A DNA stretch of 64,000 bases from NCBI RefSeq assembly GCF_000701505.1, contig NZ_JNJB01000001.1, forward strand, positions 124,001 to 188,000, read 5' to 3'. The notes under the pieces were generated by a model that ran no database searches, had not been told where the DNA came from, and saw nothing but the letters and a program-made list of their open reading frames with translations. This stretch comes from Dyadobacter crusticola DSM 16708. GTDB taxonomy: Bacteria > Bacteroidota > Bacteroidia > Cytophagales > Spirosomataceae. Every line of letters begins with the position of its first letter. The stretch's first letter is position 1. The position numbers and the translations under genes were made by a program. Below are positions 1 through 7,538 of this stretch, piece by piece.

Positions 1-1824
1 AGCGAGCAATGCAATCCCGATTTTCCAATCGTACCCCAATGGGCGGATCGCAGGTTCGATAAACCGTCCGAAGTGCCCCGCATAAGAATTTTCCAACTTC
101 GCCGATGCCACTGCCACGTCGATCTGTTCCTGAGGTGCAGCCTGCATTTTCTCAACAGTTTGCTGCTCGGCTAACTCCATTTTGTCCCCTGGGCCATAGT
201 TAGACAACACCCAAAGAATAATGGAAATCGCCAAAATGACTTTCCCGGCTTCGAGCACAAACGATTTTACACTATCATACATTGTAAATCCCACATGTCC
301 CCACCGCGGCAACTTGTACGAAGGCATTTCGAGCATGAAATAGCCCGGCTCTTTTCTTGGGATAAAAAGCGAAAGCAGCCACGCTGAGAACAAGGCCCCA
401 ATCAAACCCAAAGCGTAAAGCCCGAGCAATACCAAACCCTGCAAATTGAGGAAACCGAGCACAGTGGTAGACGGTACTACCAGCGCAATGAGAATGGTAT
501 AAATAGGCAGTCGTGCAGAACAGCTCATCAGGGGAGTTACGAGGATGGTAAGCAGCCGCTCATATCTGCTGCTGATGCTCCTGGTAGTCATAATCGCAGG
601 TACAGCACAGGCAGCTCCTGAAATAAGTGGCACCACGCTGCGGCCGTTCAGGCCAAAGGGACGCATTAATTTGTCCATAATTACCATCACCCGCGCCATA
701 TACCCCGATTCTTCCAGGATCGAAACCAATGCAAAAAGGATAGCGATAGGAGGAATAAATACAACAATTCCGGCTATTCCCGCCAGGATACCATCCGTAA
801 TCAAATCGTTTAATACCCCAGGCGGAAGCACCTCTTTGGTCCACTCAATCACCTGGGCGATACCTGCATCGATCAGATCGCTTGGGTAAGTTGCCCAAGC
901 GAAAATGGCCTGGAATACAATGACAAGGACTACCAAAAAGGAGATATAGCCCCAGAATGGATGCAGCAAAATACTATCGAGCTTTCTGGTCCAGTAAGGT
1001 TGCTCAGTGATACCCGCAGATTTAACCGCCTTTGATACAATAGGTTTGATCTTCTCATACCGCGCGATCGTTTCCGTAGCCAGGAAATGCTTTTCATCAA
1101 AACCATACTTCTCGATCAGCTTGTCCAAACGTGTTCTGGCTGGCTGTTCCAGGAAGGAGAAGTTATCGTGCTGACAAACATATTGCAATGCAACATAGTC
1201 GTTTTCAAGCTGATATATTTCCTTTACTTCCCCAATCAGACTTACCTCGCTTTCCTTTGGTTCGTAAAAATAATGCTGGATCGTTTTTTCTTTGGAATGG
1301 TAAATCTGTCCGATCGCCTCTCTTAACTTATCAACTCCCTTGCCGGTTCGTGCGTTGATATTGACCACAGGTACATTCAGCTGCATGGCAAGCTGTACCG
1401 CATTCACGGTCAGGCTCATACTCTCCGCAACATCAAGCATATTCAATGCAACCACGGATGGAATTCCCATGTCGCTTATTTCAGTAAAGAGCAGCAGGTT
1501 TCTTTGCAGGTTAGAAGCATCGACCACGATCACGACCACGTCCGGAAAATCTGGATGCTTCGGGTTGGCGAGAATGTCCATTACCACACTCTCATCTTTC
1601 GATTTCGGATAGATACTGTACAATCCCGGTAAATCTACCAGTGTTACCTGCGCTTCTTCGTGATTATTATGGGCGGGGATTCGAAATGTTCCGGACTTTT
1701 TTGAGACAGTTACGCCGGGGAAGTTTCCGGTTTTCTGACGTAAACCGGTCAATGCATTAAATAATGTGGACTTGCCGGCATTCGGGTTACCTACCAGCGC
1801 AACTTTTATATTTCCTTGTTTCAA
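1..1824 (-). CDS. feoB: Ferrous iron transport protein B (FeoB), 3' end beyond window
   Basis: This GTP-dependent inner-membrane transporter imports Fe(II). The reading frame is open from position 1824 down to the left edge, giving 608 residues, so the C-terminus is missing. An N-terminal G domain carries the P-loop GNPNAGKS at about residues 12-19, then DLPG (G3) and NMLD (G4). A polytopic membrane region follows, with a conserved stretch around SGAACAVPAIMTTR. The first in-frame start I find is TTG at 1824, because a TAA stop lies a few codons upstream and no ATG intervenes. feoA lies 28 bases upstream on the same strand, which is the usual feoAB order. Identity is firm; the TTG start is an inference. 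Confidence 0.95.
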   Translation of the reverse strand, partial: MKQGNIKVALVGNPNAGKSTLFNALTGLRQKTGNFPGVTVSKKSGTFRIPAHNNHEEAQVTLVDLPGLYSIYPKSKDESVVMDILANPKHPDFPDVVVIVVDASNLQRNLLLFTEISDMGIPSVVALNMLDVAESMSLTVNAVQLAMQLNVPVVNINARTGKGVDKLREAIGQIYHSKEKTIQHYFYEPKESEVSLIGEVKEIYQLENDYVALQYVCQHDNFSFLEQPARTRLDKLIEKYGFDEKHFLATETIARYEKIKPIVSKAVKSAGITEQPYWTRKLDSILLHPFWGYISFLVVLVIVFQAIFAWATYPSDLIDAGIAQVIEWTKEVLPPGVLNDLITDGILAGIAGIVVFIPPIAILFALVSILEESGYMARVMVIMDKLMRPFGLNGRSVVPLISGAACAVPAIMTTRSISSRYERLLTILVTPLMSCSARLPIYTILIALVVPSTTVLGFLNLQGLVLLGLYALGLIGALFSAWLLSLFIPRKEPGYFMLEMPSYKLPRWGHVGFTMYDSVKSFVLEAGKVILAISIILWVLSNYGPGDKMELAEQQTVEKMQAAPQEQIDVAVASAKLENSYAGHFGRFIEPAIRPLGYDWKIGIALLA

Positions 1825-1852
1825 TGGAGAAGACTGTAAACAGCATTAAACC

Positions 1853-2080
1853 TTATTCCAACTCAATGACAGACGCTTCGTTAAGGCGAAGAGATAAACT
1901 ATACTGGCCGGAAACATTAATGCAGATCGGATCGCCAAAGGGTGCCACCGCTTCCACTCTCACCTCCGCACCGGGCAAACAGCCCATTTCCAGCAATTTC
2001 AAAGACAGATCCCGGTCGGTGAAAGATTTGATCACACCTGTTTCGCCTTTGCGAAGCTGAGCTACATTCTTGCCGGGCAT
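1853..2080 (-). CDS. feoA: FeoA family protein
   Basis: A 75-residue SH3-like cytoplasmic accessory protein of ferrous iron uptake. The sequence has the family layout: an N-terminal 'GETGVIKSF' strand, 'LLEMGCLPGAEVRV', and a C-terminal 'SLRLNEASVIEL'. It precedes feoB by 28 bases, so the two are almost certainly cotranscribed. FeoA is thought to modulate FeoB. I found no convincing Fur-type operator or exact -7 element in the 233-base gap shared with the divergent ccm operon. Confidence 0.93.
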   Translation of the reverse strand: MPGKNVAQLRKGETGVIKSFTDRDLSLKLLEMGCLPGAEVRVEAVAPFGDPICINVSGQYSLSLRLNEASVIELE

Positions 2081-2229
2081 CTATGCTTATTTAGATTGAT
2101 TTTATTTAAACCACAAATAAAGCACTATCCACCCGCAATTCAAATATTTCCATGCGGAATTCAAATGCTTTATGACAACTGTCTCTCAAAATCCTGTCCG
2201 TTTTATTATTTCCCTGAGGCTTTATGTCG

Positions 2230-2237
2230 TATTTTTG
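2230..2237 (+). promoter_or_regulatory. Candidate -7 promoter element for the ccm operon
   Basis: TATTTTTG matches the Bacteroidota primary-sigma -7 consensus TAnnTTTG exactly. It lies 76 bases before the ccmB start. No clear TTTG -33 box is present at the usual spacing; the nearest is a TTTC. Assignment rests on motif and position only. Confidence 0.45.
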
Positions 2238-2313
2238 CAGCTCGAAACAGAGAATCCCAGTCCGGGATTTTCATCATTAAGCGACGCTCCGATACCTGAA
2301 CGCAGATAGCCGA

Positions 2314-2985
2314 TTGCACGATTTGAACGAGATCAGAACCCTAATCTGGAAAGAAGTAACCCTGGAATGGCGACAAAAATATGCGCTCAGCGGCATGTTG
2401 TTGTACGTGGTCAGCACTGTTTTCGTGACTTACCTGAGTTTCAGTCTTCGCCGGAACCAGCTCACTCCTATCGTTTGGAACACGTTATTCTGGATCATTA
2501 TCTTGTTTACTGCTGTTAACGCGATTGCAAAAAGCTTTTCCCAGGAACGGTATGGACGATTGATGTATTATTACAGCTTATGTAGTCCGCAGGCGATTAT
2601 CATTTCCAAAATCATTTACAATGCCCTGATCATGCTCGCATTGTCGGGAATCGGTTTCGCGATCTATTCGCTGGTCATGGGAAACCCGGTGGGGGATGTT
2701 GGTTTATATATGATCAGCATTGTACTGGCGGCAATTGGCTTTGCGTCTGTACTCACCCTGGTAGCAGGCATTGCCTCCAAAGCAGACAATAGCGCCACTT
2801 TAATGGCGGTACTCAGCTTTCCGATTATCCTGCCCATGCTTTTGATGACAATCAGGCTGGCAAAAAACGCGCTGGACGGGCTCGACTGGTCTGTCAGCAC
2901 GGACGAAATCACCACACTATTATCTATTGATCTCATAGTAATTACGCTCAGCTACCTGCTTTTTCCTTATCTGTGGAGAAGCTGA
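2314..2985 (+). CDS. ccmB: Heme exporter membrane subunit CcmB
   Basis: A 223-residue polytopic membrane protein, about six hydrophobic segments, with the CcmB opening 'LIWKEVTLEWRQKYALSGMLLYV'-like region in which KE and the acidic/aromatic pattern are typical. CcmB is the permease partner of the ATPase CcmA in the complex that drives release of heme-loaded CcmE. No ccmA is next to it here, so the ATPase must be encoded elsewhere. The best start is TTG at 2314; there is no ATG in a sensible place. ccmC begins within about 45 bases downstream, consistent with one operon through ccmF. Confidence 0.9.
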   Translation: MHDLNEIRTLIWKEVTLEWRQKYALSGMLLYVVSTVFVTYLSFSLRRNQLTPIVWNTLFWIIILFTAVNAIAKSFSQERYGRLMYYYSLCSPQAIIISKIIYNALIMLALSGIGFAIYSLVMGNPVGDVGLYMISIVLAAIGFASVLTLVAGIASKADNSATLMAVLSFPIILPMLLMTIRLAKNALDGLDWSVSTDEITTLLSIDLIVITLSYLLFPYLWRS

Positions 2986-3030
2986 TTTTTGCAGATAGCG
3001 GGCAAAAAATTTAAGGTAAAAAGACTCAAA

Positions 3031-3720
3031 ATGAGAAAGATCTGGTGGAAAATCCTGTGCATCGCGATCATATTTTATGTGATCGTCATGGGATTGATCG
3101 GGCCCGTACCGCGCCTGGCCATTATCAACGAAAGTATCCGCAATACTTACTTTCACGTGGCGCTTTGGCTTGCCATGACAACCCTGCTGTTTTTGTCGAT
3201 GGTTTTTTCCATCAGGTACCTGAGCAAGGGAAAGATCAATGACGATGATATCGCAAGTGAACTTGCAAAATCTGCTATTTTCTTTGGAATACTGGGCTGC
3301 CTGACGGGCTCAATTTGGGCCAATTACACCTGGGGCGATCCTTGGCCCAATGATCCGAAACTGAATGGGGCTGCTGTGGGTATATTGATTTACCTCGCCT
3401 ACCTGCTGCTGAGAAGTTCATTTGAAGACGAGCAAAGAAAGGCGCGCATTTCTTCGGTTTACAACATTTTCGCATTCGCCGTTTTTATCCCGATCATTTA
3501 CATATTACCCCGTTTGACCGACTCTCTTCACCCCGGCAGCGGCGGCAACAGCACATTCGGTTCTTACGATTTCAACAACGATATCCGGAAAGTATTTTAC
3601 CCGGCTGTGATCGGATACATTCTTTTAGGACTGTGGCTTGCCGAGCTGCGGATCCGTATGAAGCACATCAACCGGGTGCAGGAAGAATCCCTCACCACCA
3701 GCGATAAAGTAGCACACTAA
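3031..3720 (+). CDS. ccmC: Heme handling protein CcmC
   Basis: CcmC (229 residues from the ATG at 3031) presents heme to CcmE at the periplasmic face. Six membrane segments are visible. The two likely axial heme histidines are H42 (in 'YFHVALW') and H167 (in 'DSLHPGSG'). The tryptophan-rich WWD signature is present in a shifted form, 'YTWGDPWPNDPKLNG'. An in-frame TTG at 2989 would add 14 charged residues, but the ATG gives the usual N-terminus just before the first membrane helix. The gene follows ccmB closely and is followed by a ccmD-like gene. Confidence 0.93.
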   Translation: MRKIWWKILCIAIIFYVIVMGLIGPVPRLAIINESIRNTYFHVALWLAMTTLLFLSMVFSIRYLSKGKINDDDIASELAKSAIFFGILGCLTGSIWANYTWGDPWPNDPKLNGAAVGILIYLAYLLLRSSFEDEQRKARISSVYNIFAFAVFIPIIYILPRLTDSLHPGSGGNSTFGSYDFNNDIRKVFYPAVIGYILLGLWLAELRIRMKHINRVQEESLTTSDKVAH

Positions 3721-3791
3721 GCTTAATTTAGAATCCAGTAAACATTTCAAATCAAAATTTCGTTAAGATTTTGAGTCTATTAATAAATAAG

Positions 3792-4013
3792 ATGAAAAGA
3801 CTTTCTCTCATCCTGCTGACCTTACTTCTTTTATCCGCTAATGTATTTGCCCAGGCAACTGACGACGTTCCGATGGCCGATAAACTGCGGGAAGATGGTA
3901 AGATCTGGGTCGTAGTTGCCGTGATTGCTGTAATTTTCGCGGGAATTACGATTAATATGCTTCGTATCGATAGCAAGCTTAGAAGAATTGAAAAAGAGTT
4001 AAATATCAAATAG
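3792..4013 (+). CDS. CcmD-like small membrane protein
   Basis: A 73-residue protein with a signal-like N-terminus ending near 'NVFAQ', a single hydrophobic helix (about residues 36-54) and a basic cytoplasmic tail 'LRRIEKELNIK'. It sits between ccmC and ccmE, where CcmD lies in other organisms. CcmD is a small helper that holds CcmC, CcmE and the CcmAB ATPase together. Sequence similarity across phyla is too weak to prove identity, so the call rests on size, topology and position. The ATG at 3792 is preferred over an in-frame TTG at 3771. Confidence 0.72.
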   Translation: MKRLSLILLTLLLLSANVFAQATDDVPMADKLREDGKIWVVVAVIAVIFAGITINMLRIDSKLRRIEKELNIK

Positions 4014-4022
4014 GTTTATCCC

Positions 4023-4457
4023 GTGAAAAAGATCCAGATATTCGGCCTTATCATTATTGCAGTTGCAATAGGAATTATCGTCTCAACTGCCGGAGACGCA
4101 AGTACATATGTCGATTTTACCAAAGCCAGAGAAATGGCCCAGGATGGTGACGAAGAGAGTATCCACGTTGTTGGAAAACTAAAAAAGGACAATGGCGGCA
4201 GGATCGTTGAAATGGAGTACCAGCCCGAAATCGACCCTAACTATTTCGTTTTTACATTGGTCGACAACAACAATGTAGAGCAAAAGGTAATCTACAAAAA
4301 TTCAAAACCTCAGGACTTCGACAAATCGGAGCAGGTTGTTGTGGTTGGAAAAATGAAAGACGGTACATTCTCAGCTGAGAAAATACTGATGAAATGTCCG
4401 TCCAAATACGAGAACGGAAAGATGGAAACCACTGAACATACCGCAGTACAATCATGA
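4023..4457 (+). CDS. ccmE: Heme chaperone CcmE, CxxxY variant
   Basis: CcmE (144 residues, GTG start) carries heme covalently in the periplasm before transfer to apocytochromes. An N-terminal membrane anchor (about residues 5-22) precedes an OB-fold domain. In the proteobacterial protein the heme is bound by histidine in HxxxY. Here the equivalent motif is CxxxY: C125 and Y129 in 'LMKCPSKYENG'. This variant is known from Desulfovibrio-type and archaeal Ccm systems. The stop codon overlaps the ccmF start (ATGA), implying translational coupling. Confidence 0.93.
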   Translation: MKKIQIFGLIIIAVAIGIIVSTAGDASTYVDFTKAREMAQDGDEESIHVVGKLKKDNGGRIVEMEYQPEIDPNYFVFTLVDNNNVEQKVIYKNSKPQDFDKSEQVVVVGKMKDGTFSAEKILMKCPSKYENGKMETTEHTAVQS

Positions 4458-7054
4458 TTCACAGTACCATAGGAAGTGCAGGGCACCTGCTGGTTATTAT
4501 TGCTTTTGTAACAGCCCTTGTTGCAACATTCGCCTATTTCAAATCCGGGATGCAGGCGGCTTCGCTGGAAGACACGCTTACCTGGAAGCGTTTTGCAAGA
4601 GTTGTGTTCTTCGTCCACATGGCTGCGGTAATCGGCGTGGTATTTTCACTCTACTGGATTATCGGTAACCACTATTTCGAATACCATTACGCCTGGAAAA
4701 ACTCCTCGCTTTCACTGCCAACTGGTTACACGATTTCCAGCTTCTGGCAGGATCAGGAAGGTAGCTTCTTGCTCTGGATATTCTGGAATGTGGTTTTAGG
4801 CTGCATTCTGATCTTCTCAAACCGCTCATGGGAAGCTCCTGTGATGACGGTTTTTGCATTGGTACAAGCATTCCTTACGTCGATGATCTTAGGCGTAGTT
4901 ATTCCTGGGCTGGACCTGAAAATCGGTTCTACTCCGTTTTTGTTATTGAAAGAAGTAATGCCGGATCTTCCTGTTTATAAAATGGATCCGAATTTCATTC
5001 CAAAAGACGGTAACGGTCTGAACCCGCTTTTACAAAACTATTGGATGGTGATCCACCCTCCTACCCTCTTCCTCGGCTTCGCTTCTACGCTGATCCCGTT
5101 TTCATTTGCAATCGCCGGACTTTGGAGCAAGAAAATTCAGGAATGGGTTCGTCCTGCTTTACCATGGGCACTTTTCTCTTCCCTGATCCTTGGGGTCGGT
5201 ATTTTAATGGGCGCTTACTGGGCTTATGAAACACTCAACTTTGGAAGCTACTGGAACTGGGACCCTGTTGAAAACTCGTCTATCGTGCCCTGGCTGGTAC
5301 TTGTAGCGGCAGTTCACACGATGATTATCGCACGAAGGAATGCAACTGCATTGAAGACTTCTTTCATTCTTACCATTGCGACATTCATTCTGATCCTGTA
5401 CTCTACTTTCATGACGAGAAGCGGCGTTTTGGGTAATGCTTCTGTTCACTCATTTACAGATCTTGGCTTGTCGGGACAGTTGCTGATCTACCTTCTGACA
5501 TTCACGATCGTAGCGATTGGCTTGCTGGTTTACCGCTGGAAATCGTTGCCGAGCGATGAAGAAGAAGTTTCCACCTACTCTCAGGAATTCTGGATTTTTA
5601 TCGGAGCTACCCTGCTATGTCTATCCGGCTTTCAGATTCTGGCAACAACATCCATTCCGGTTTACAACAAGATAGCGGAAGCATTTGGAACGGTATTGAA
5701 CATGGCATTGCCAGCCGATCAGATCGCGCATTACAATAAATTCCAGCTTTGGTTCTTCTCGCTCATCATCGTATTGACTGGTATTGGTCAGTTCTTCTGG
5801 TGGAAACGCACAGGCAAAGGCAATTTGCAGGCACTCTATAACCCGCTTCTTATTTCGTTGCTGATCAGTGCGGCGGTGATTACGGTAAAAGGTGTGAGTG
5901 ATATCCAGTACATCGTACTGCTTACAACCGCCATCTTCGCGATCGTTGCAAATGGAACGATCCTGCTTAACATCATTCGCGGCAACTACAACTTGTCAGG
6001 TGGCGCAATCACGCATATCGGAGTTGCATTGATGCTGATCGGAATCCTGTTTTCGTCGGCTTATACCAAAGTTGTTTCGATCAACAATTCGGGCTTGATG
6101 ATCTCCCGCAGTGAGGAATTTACGAGCAACGATAACAAAGAGAACAAAGAGAACATTACGCTCTGGCTCAACAAAGCCGAGAAAATGGGCGACTATATGC
6201 TTACCTGGCGCGACGTACGCGTAGAACCGCGTCATATTCCTGGTTATATCCCCAAAAGCTGGGTTGATATCGTAGAAGGCGATTTCCATGCGGTGGCCTT
6301 GCGCGATATTGTAGTAGACGGCAAAAAATACAATACGAAGGGAGATACTATCGAGATTTTCCCTGAAAACTTCTACTACGAAATCGAATACCGCGAACCA
6401 TCAGGCCGGATCTTCACATTGTTCCCGCGCGTTCAGATCAATCCGAGAATGGGAGGCATTGTTTCCTCTCCGGACATTCAGCGGAAGGTGGATAAAGACC
6501 TTTACACCTACGTTTCCATGGTCACCAACCCGACTGCTGAGCCGGTTTGGAGCCAAACTGAGAACTTCACCGTTAACCTGCGTGATACGTTTTTTGTCAA
6601 TGATTACGTCGCTGTCCTGGACAATGTAGTACGGACGGAAGAAGTGGAAGGTGTTACCCTGGGCGCTGGCGATGCTGCTGTTAAGGCGATTGTCCGCATC
6701 CTGGATAAAGACAAAGAATTTGTAATTACACCTTCATTCGTCATCCGCGACAGAATGGTGGCCCGCAAACCGGAAACGAGCAACGATCTGGGTTTACGGA
6801 TTCAGTTTCAGGAAATCAATCCGCAAACAGGCCAGTTTACTTTTGGTGTAAATACGACGCAGCGTGATTTCATTGTAATGAAAGCAACTGAGAAGCCGCT
6901 GATCAACATTCTCTGGCTGGGTACATTTGTTCTTGTTATCGGCTTCATTATGGCTACCGTACGCCGTTTCAAGGATTTTGTAAAAATGAGAAATAAGGAA
7001 AACGCCCCTGCCGGACTTCCGAAGGCGAAAGCGAAAAAAGTAGCAGCGGTGTAA
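4454..7054 (+). CDS. ccmF: Cytochrome c heme lyase subunit CcmF
   Basis: CcmF (866 residues) takes heme from holo-CcmE and attaches it to apocytochrome c. The family signature is intact: the WWD segment 'GSYWNWDPVENSSIVPWL' with W267, W269 and D270, and the conserved 'VIHPPTLFLG' with a candidate heme histidine. It is much longer than the roughly 650-residue E. coli protein, with an extended periplasmic region between residues about 540 and 820 before a last membrane helix and a basic Lys/Ala-rich tail. It overlaps ccmE by four bases and ends the operon at a terminator. No ccmG, ccmH or ccmI follows. Confidence 0.95.
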   Translation: MIHSTIGSAGHLLVIIAFVTALVATFAYFKSGMQAASLEDTLTWKRFARVVFFVHMAAVIGVVFSLYWIIGNHYFEYHYAWKNSSLSLPTGYTISSFWQDQEGSFLLWIFWNVVLGCILIFSNRSWEAPVMTVFALVQAFLTSMILGVVIPGLDLKIGSTPFLLLKEVMPDLPVYKMDPNFIPKDGNGLNPLLQNYWMVIHPPTLFLGFASTLIPFSFAIAGLWSKKIQEWVRPALPWALFSSLILGVGILMGAYWAYETLNFGSYWNWDPVENSSIVPWLVLVAAVHTMIIARRNATALKTSFILTIATFILILYSTFMTRSGVLGNASVHSFTDLGLSGQLLIYLLTFTIVAIGLLVYRWKSLPSDEEEVSTYSQEFWIFIGATLLCLSGFQILATTSIPVYNKIAEAFGTVLNMALPADQIAHYNKFQLWFFSLIIVLTGIGQFFWWKRTGKGNLQALYNPLLISLLISAAVITVKGVSDIQYIVLLTTAIFAIVANGTILLNIIRGNYNLSGGAITHIGVALMLIGILFSSAYTKVVSINNSGLMISRSEEFTSNDNKENKENITLWLNKAEKMGDYMLTWRDVRVEPRHIPGYIPKSWVDIVEGDFHAVALRDIVVDGKKYNTKGDTIEIFPENFYYEIEYREPSGRIFTLFPRVQINPRMGGIVSSPDIQRKVDKDLYTYVSMVTNPTAEPVWSQTENFTVNLRDTFFVNDYVAVLDNVVRTEEVEGVTLGAGDAAVKAIVRILDKDKEFVITPSFVIRDRMVARKPETSNDLGLRIQFQEINPQTGQFTFGVNTTQRDFIVMKATEKPLINILWLGTFVLVIGFIMATVRRFKDFVKMRNKENAPAGLPKAKAKKVAAV

Positions 7055-7073
7055 ATTGCACTGCATATACCGG

Positions 7074-7109
7074 AAAGAGGGTTTGGCCACAGCTGAACCC
7101 TCTTTTTTT
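7074..7109 (+). terminator. Rho-independent terminator after ccmF
   Basis: A 10-base stem (AAAGAGGGTT pairing with AACCCTCTTT) with a 12-base loop runs into a T tract. It ends the ccm transcription unit 20 bases after the ccmF stop. Confidence 0.8.
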
Positions 7110-7198
7110 GTACTTGTCCGCACAAAAGTTCAGGATTCAAAACCGTTCAGTATGTATATTTATATCCTGATCTGTTTTCTTCTAATCTGAATTTCAAT

Positions 7199-7498
7199 AT
7201 GGTTTCCGACCTCATCAAATCTGCATTGGGCCGCCTTCGCATCGTGGCTTTTTTAGAGGGTATATCTTACCTGGTTTTACTCGGCATTGCGATGCCTTTG
7301 AAATATTTCGCGGGCATGCCGATGGCGGTTCGTCACGTGGGTACAGCGCATGGTGTGCTTTTCGTTCTTTTTGTGATTTTGCTCATCCAGGTAGCGATAG
7401 AAAGAAGCTGGTCATTTAAAAAGTCGTTTTTATCTTTTCTCTCTTCGATTGTTCCTTTTGGCACCTTTTACGCAGATGCTAAGTGGTTCAGAAACTAA
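7199..7498 (+). CDS. DUF3817 integral membrane protein
   Basis: A 99-residue membrane protein with the DUF3817 pattern: 'LRIVAFLEGISYLVLLGIAMPLKY' region near the N-terminus, then a glycine/histidine segment 'GTAHGVLFVLFV', and two further helices. No function is established for the family. It stands between the ccm terminator and the DUF5916 gene, with gaps of 144 and 40 bases, so it may be monocistronic or precede the next gene. I see no catalytic motif. Confidence 0.82.
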   Translation: MVSDLIKSALGRLRIVAFLEGISYLVLLGIAMPLKYFAGMPMAVRHVGTAHGVLFVLFVILLIQVAIERSWSFKKSFLSFLSSIVPFGTFYADAKWFRN

Positions 7499-7538
7499 TG
7501 CATCCGGCTCCATCTTCCTAATTCCTTAACCCCGACAA

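Noticed and set aside
545-889. Short plus-strand frame with a signal-like start
   Set aside because: It is antisense to the membrane part of feoB; hydrophobic antisense frames over membrane genes are common.
2096-2299. Small protein between feoA and ccmB
   Set aside because: The 67-residue frame has no motif and overlaps the putative ccm promoter.
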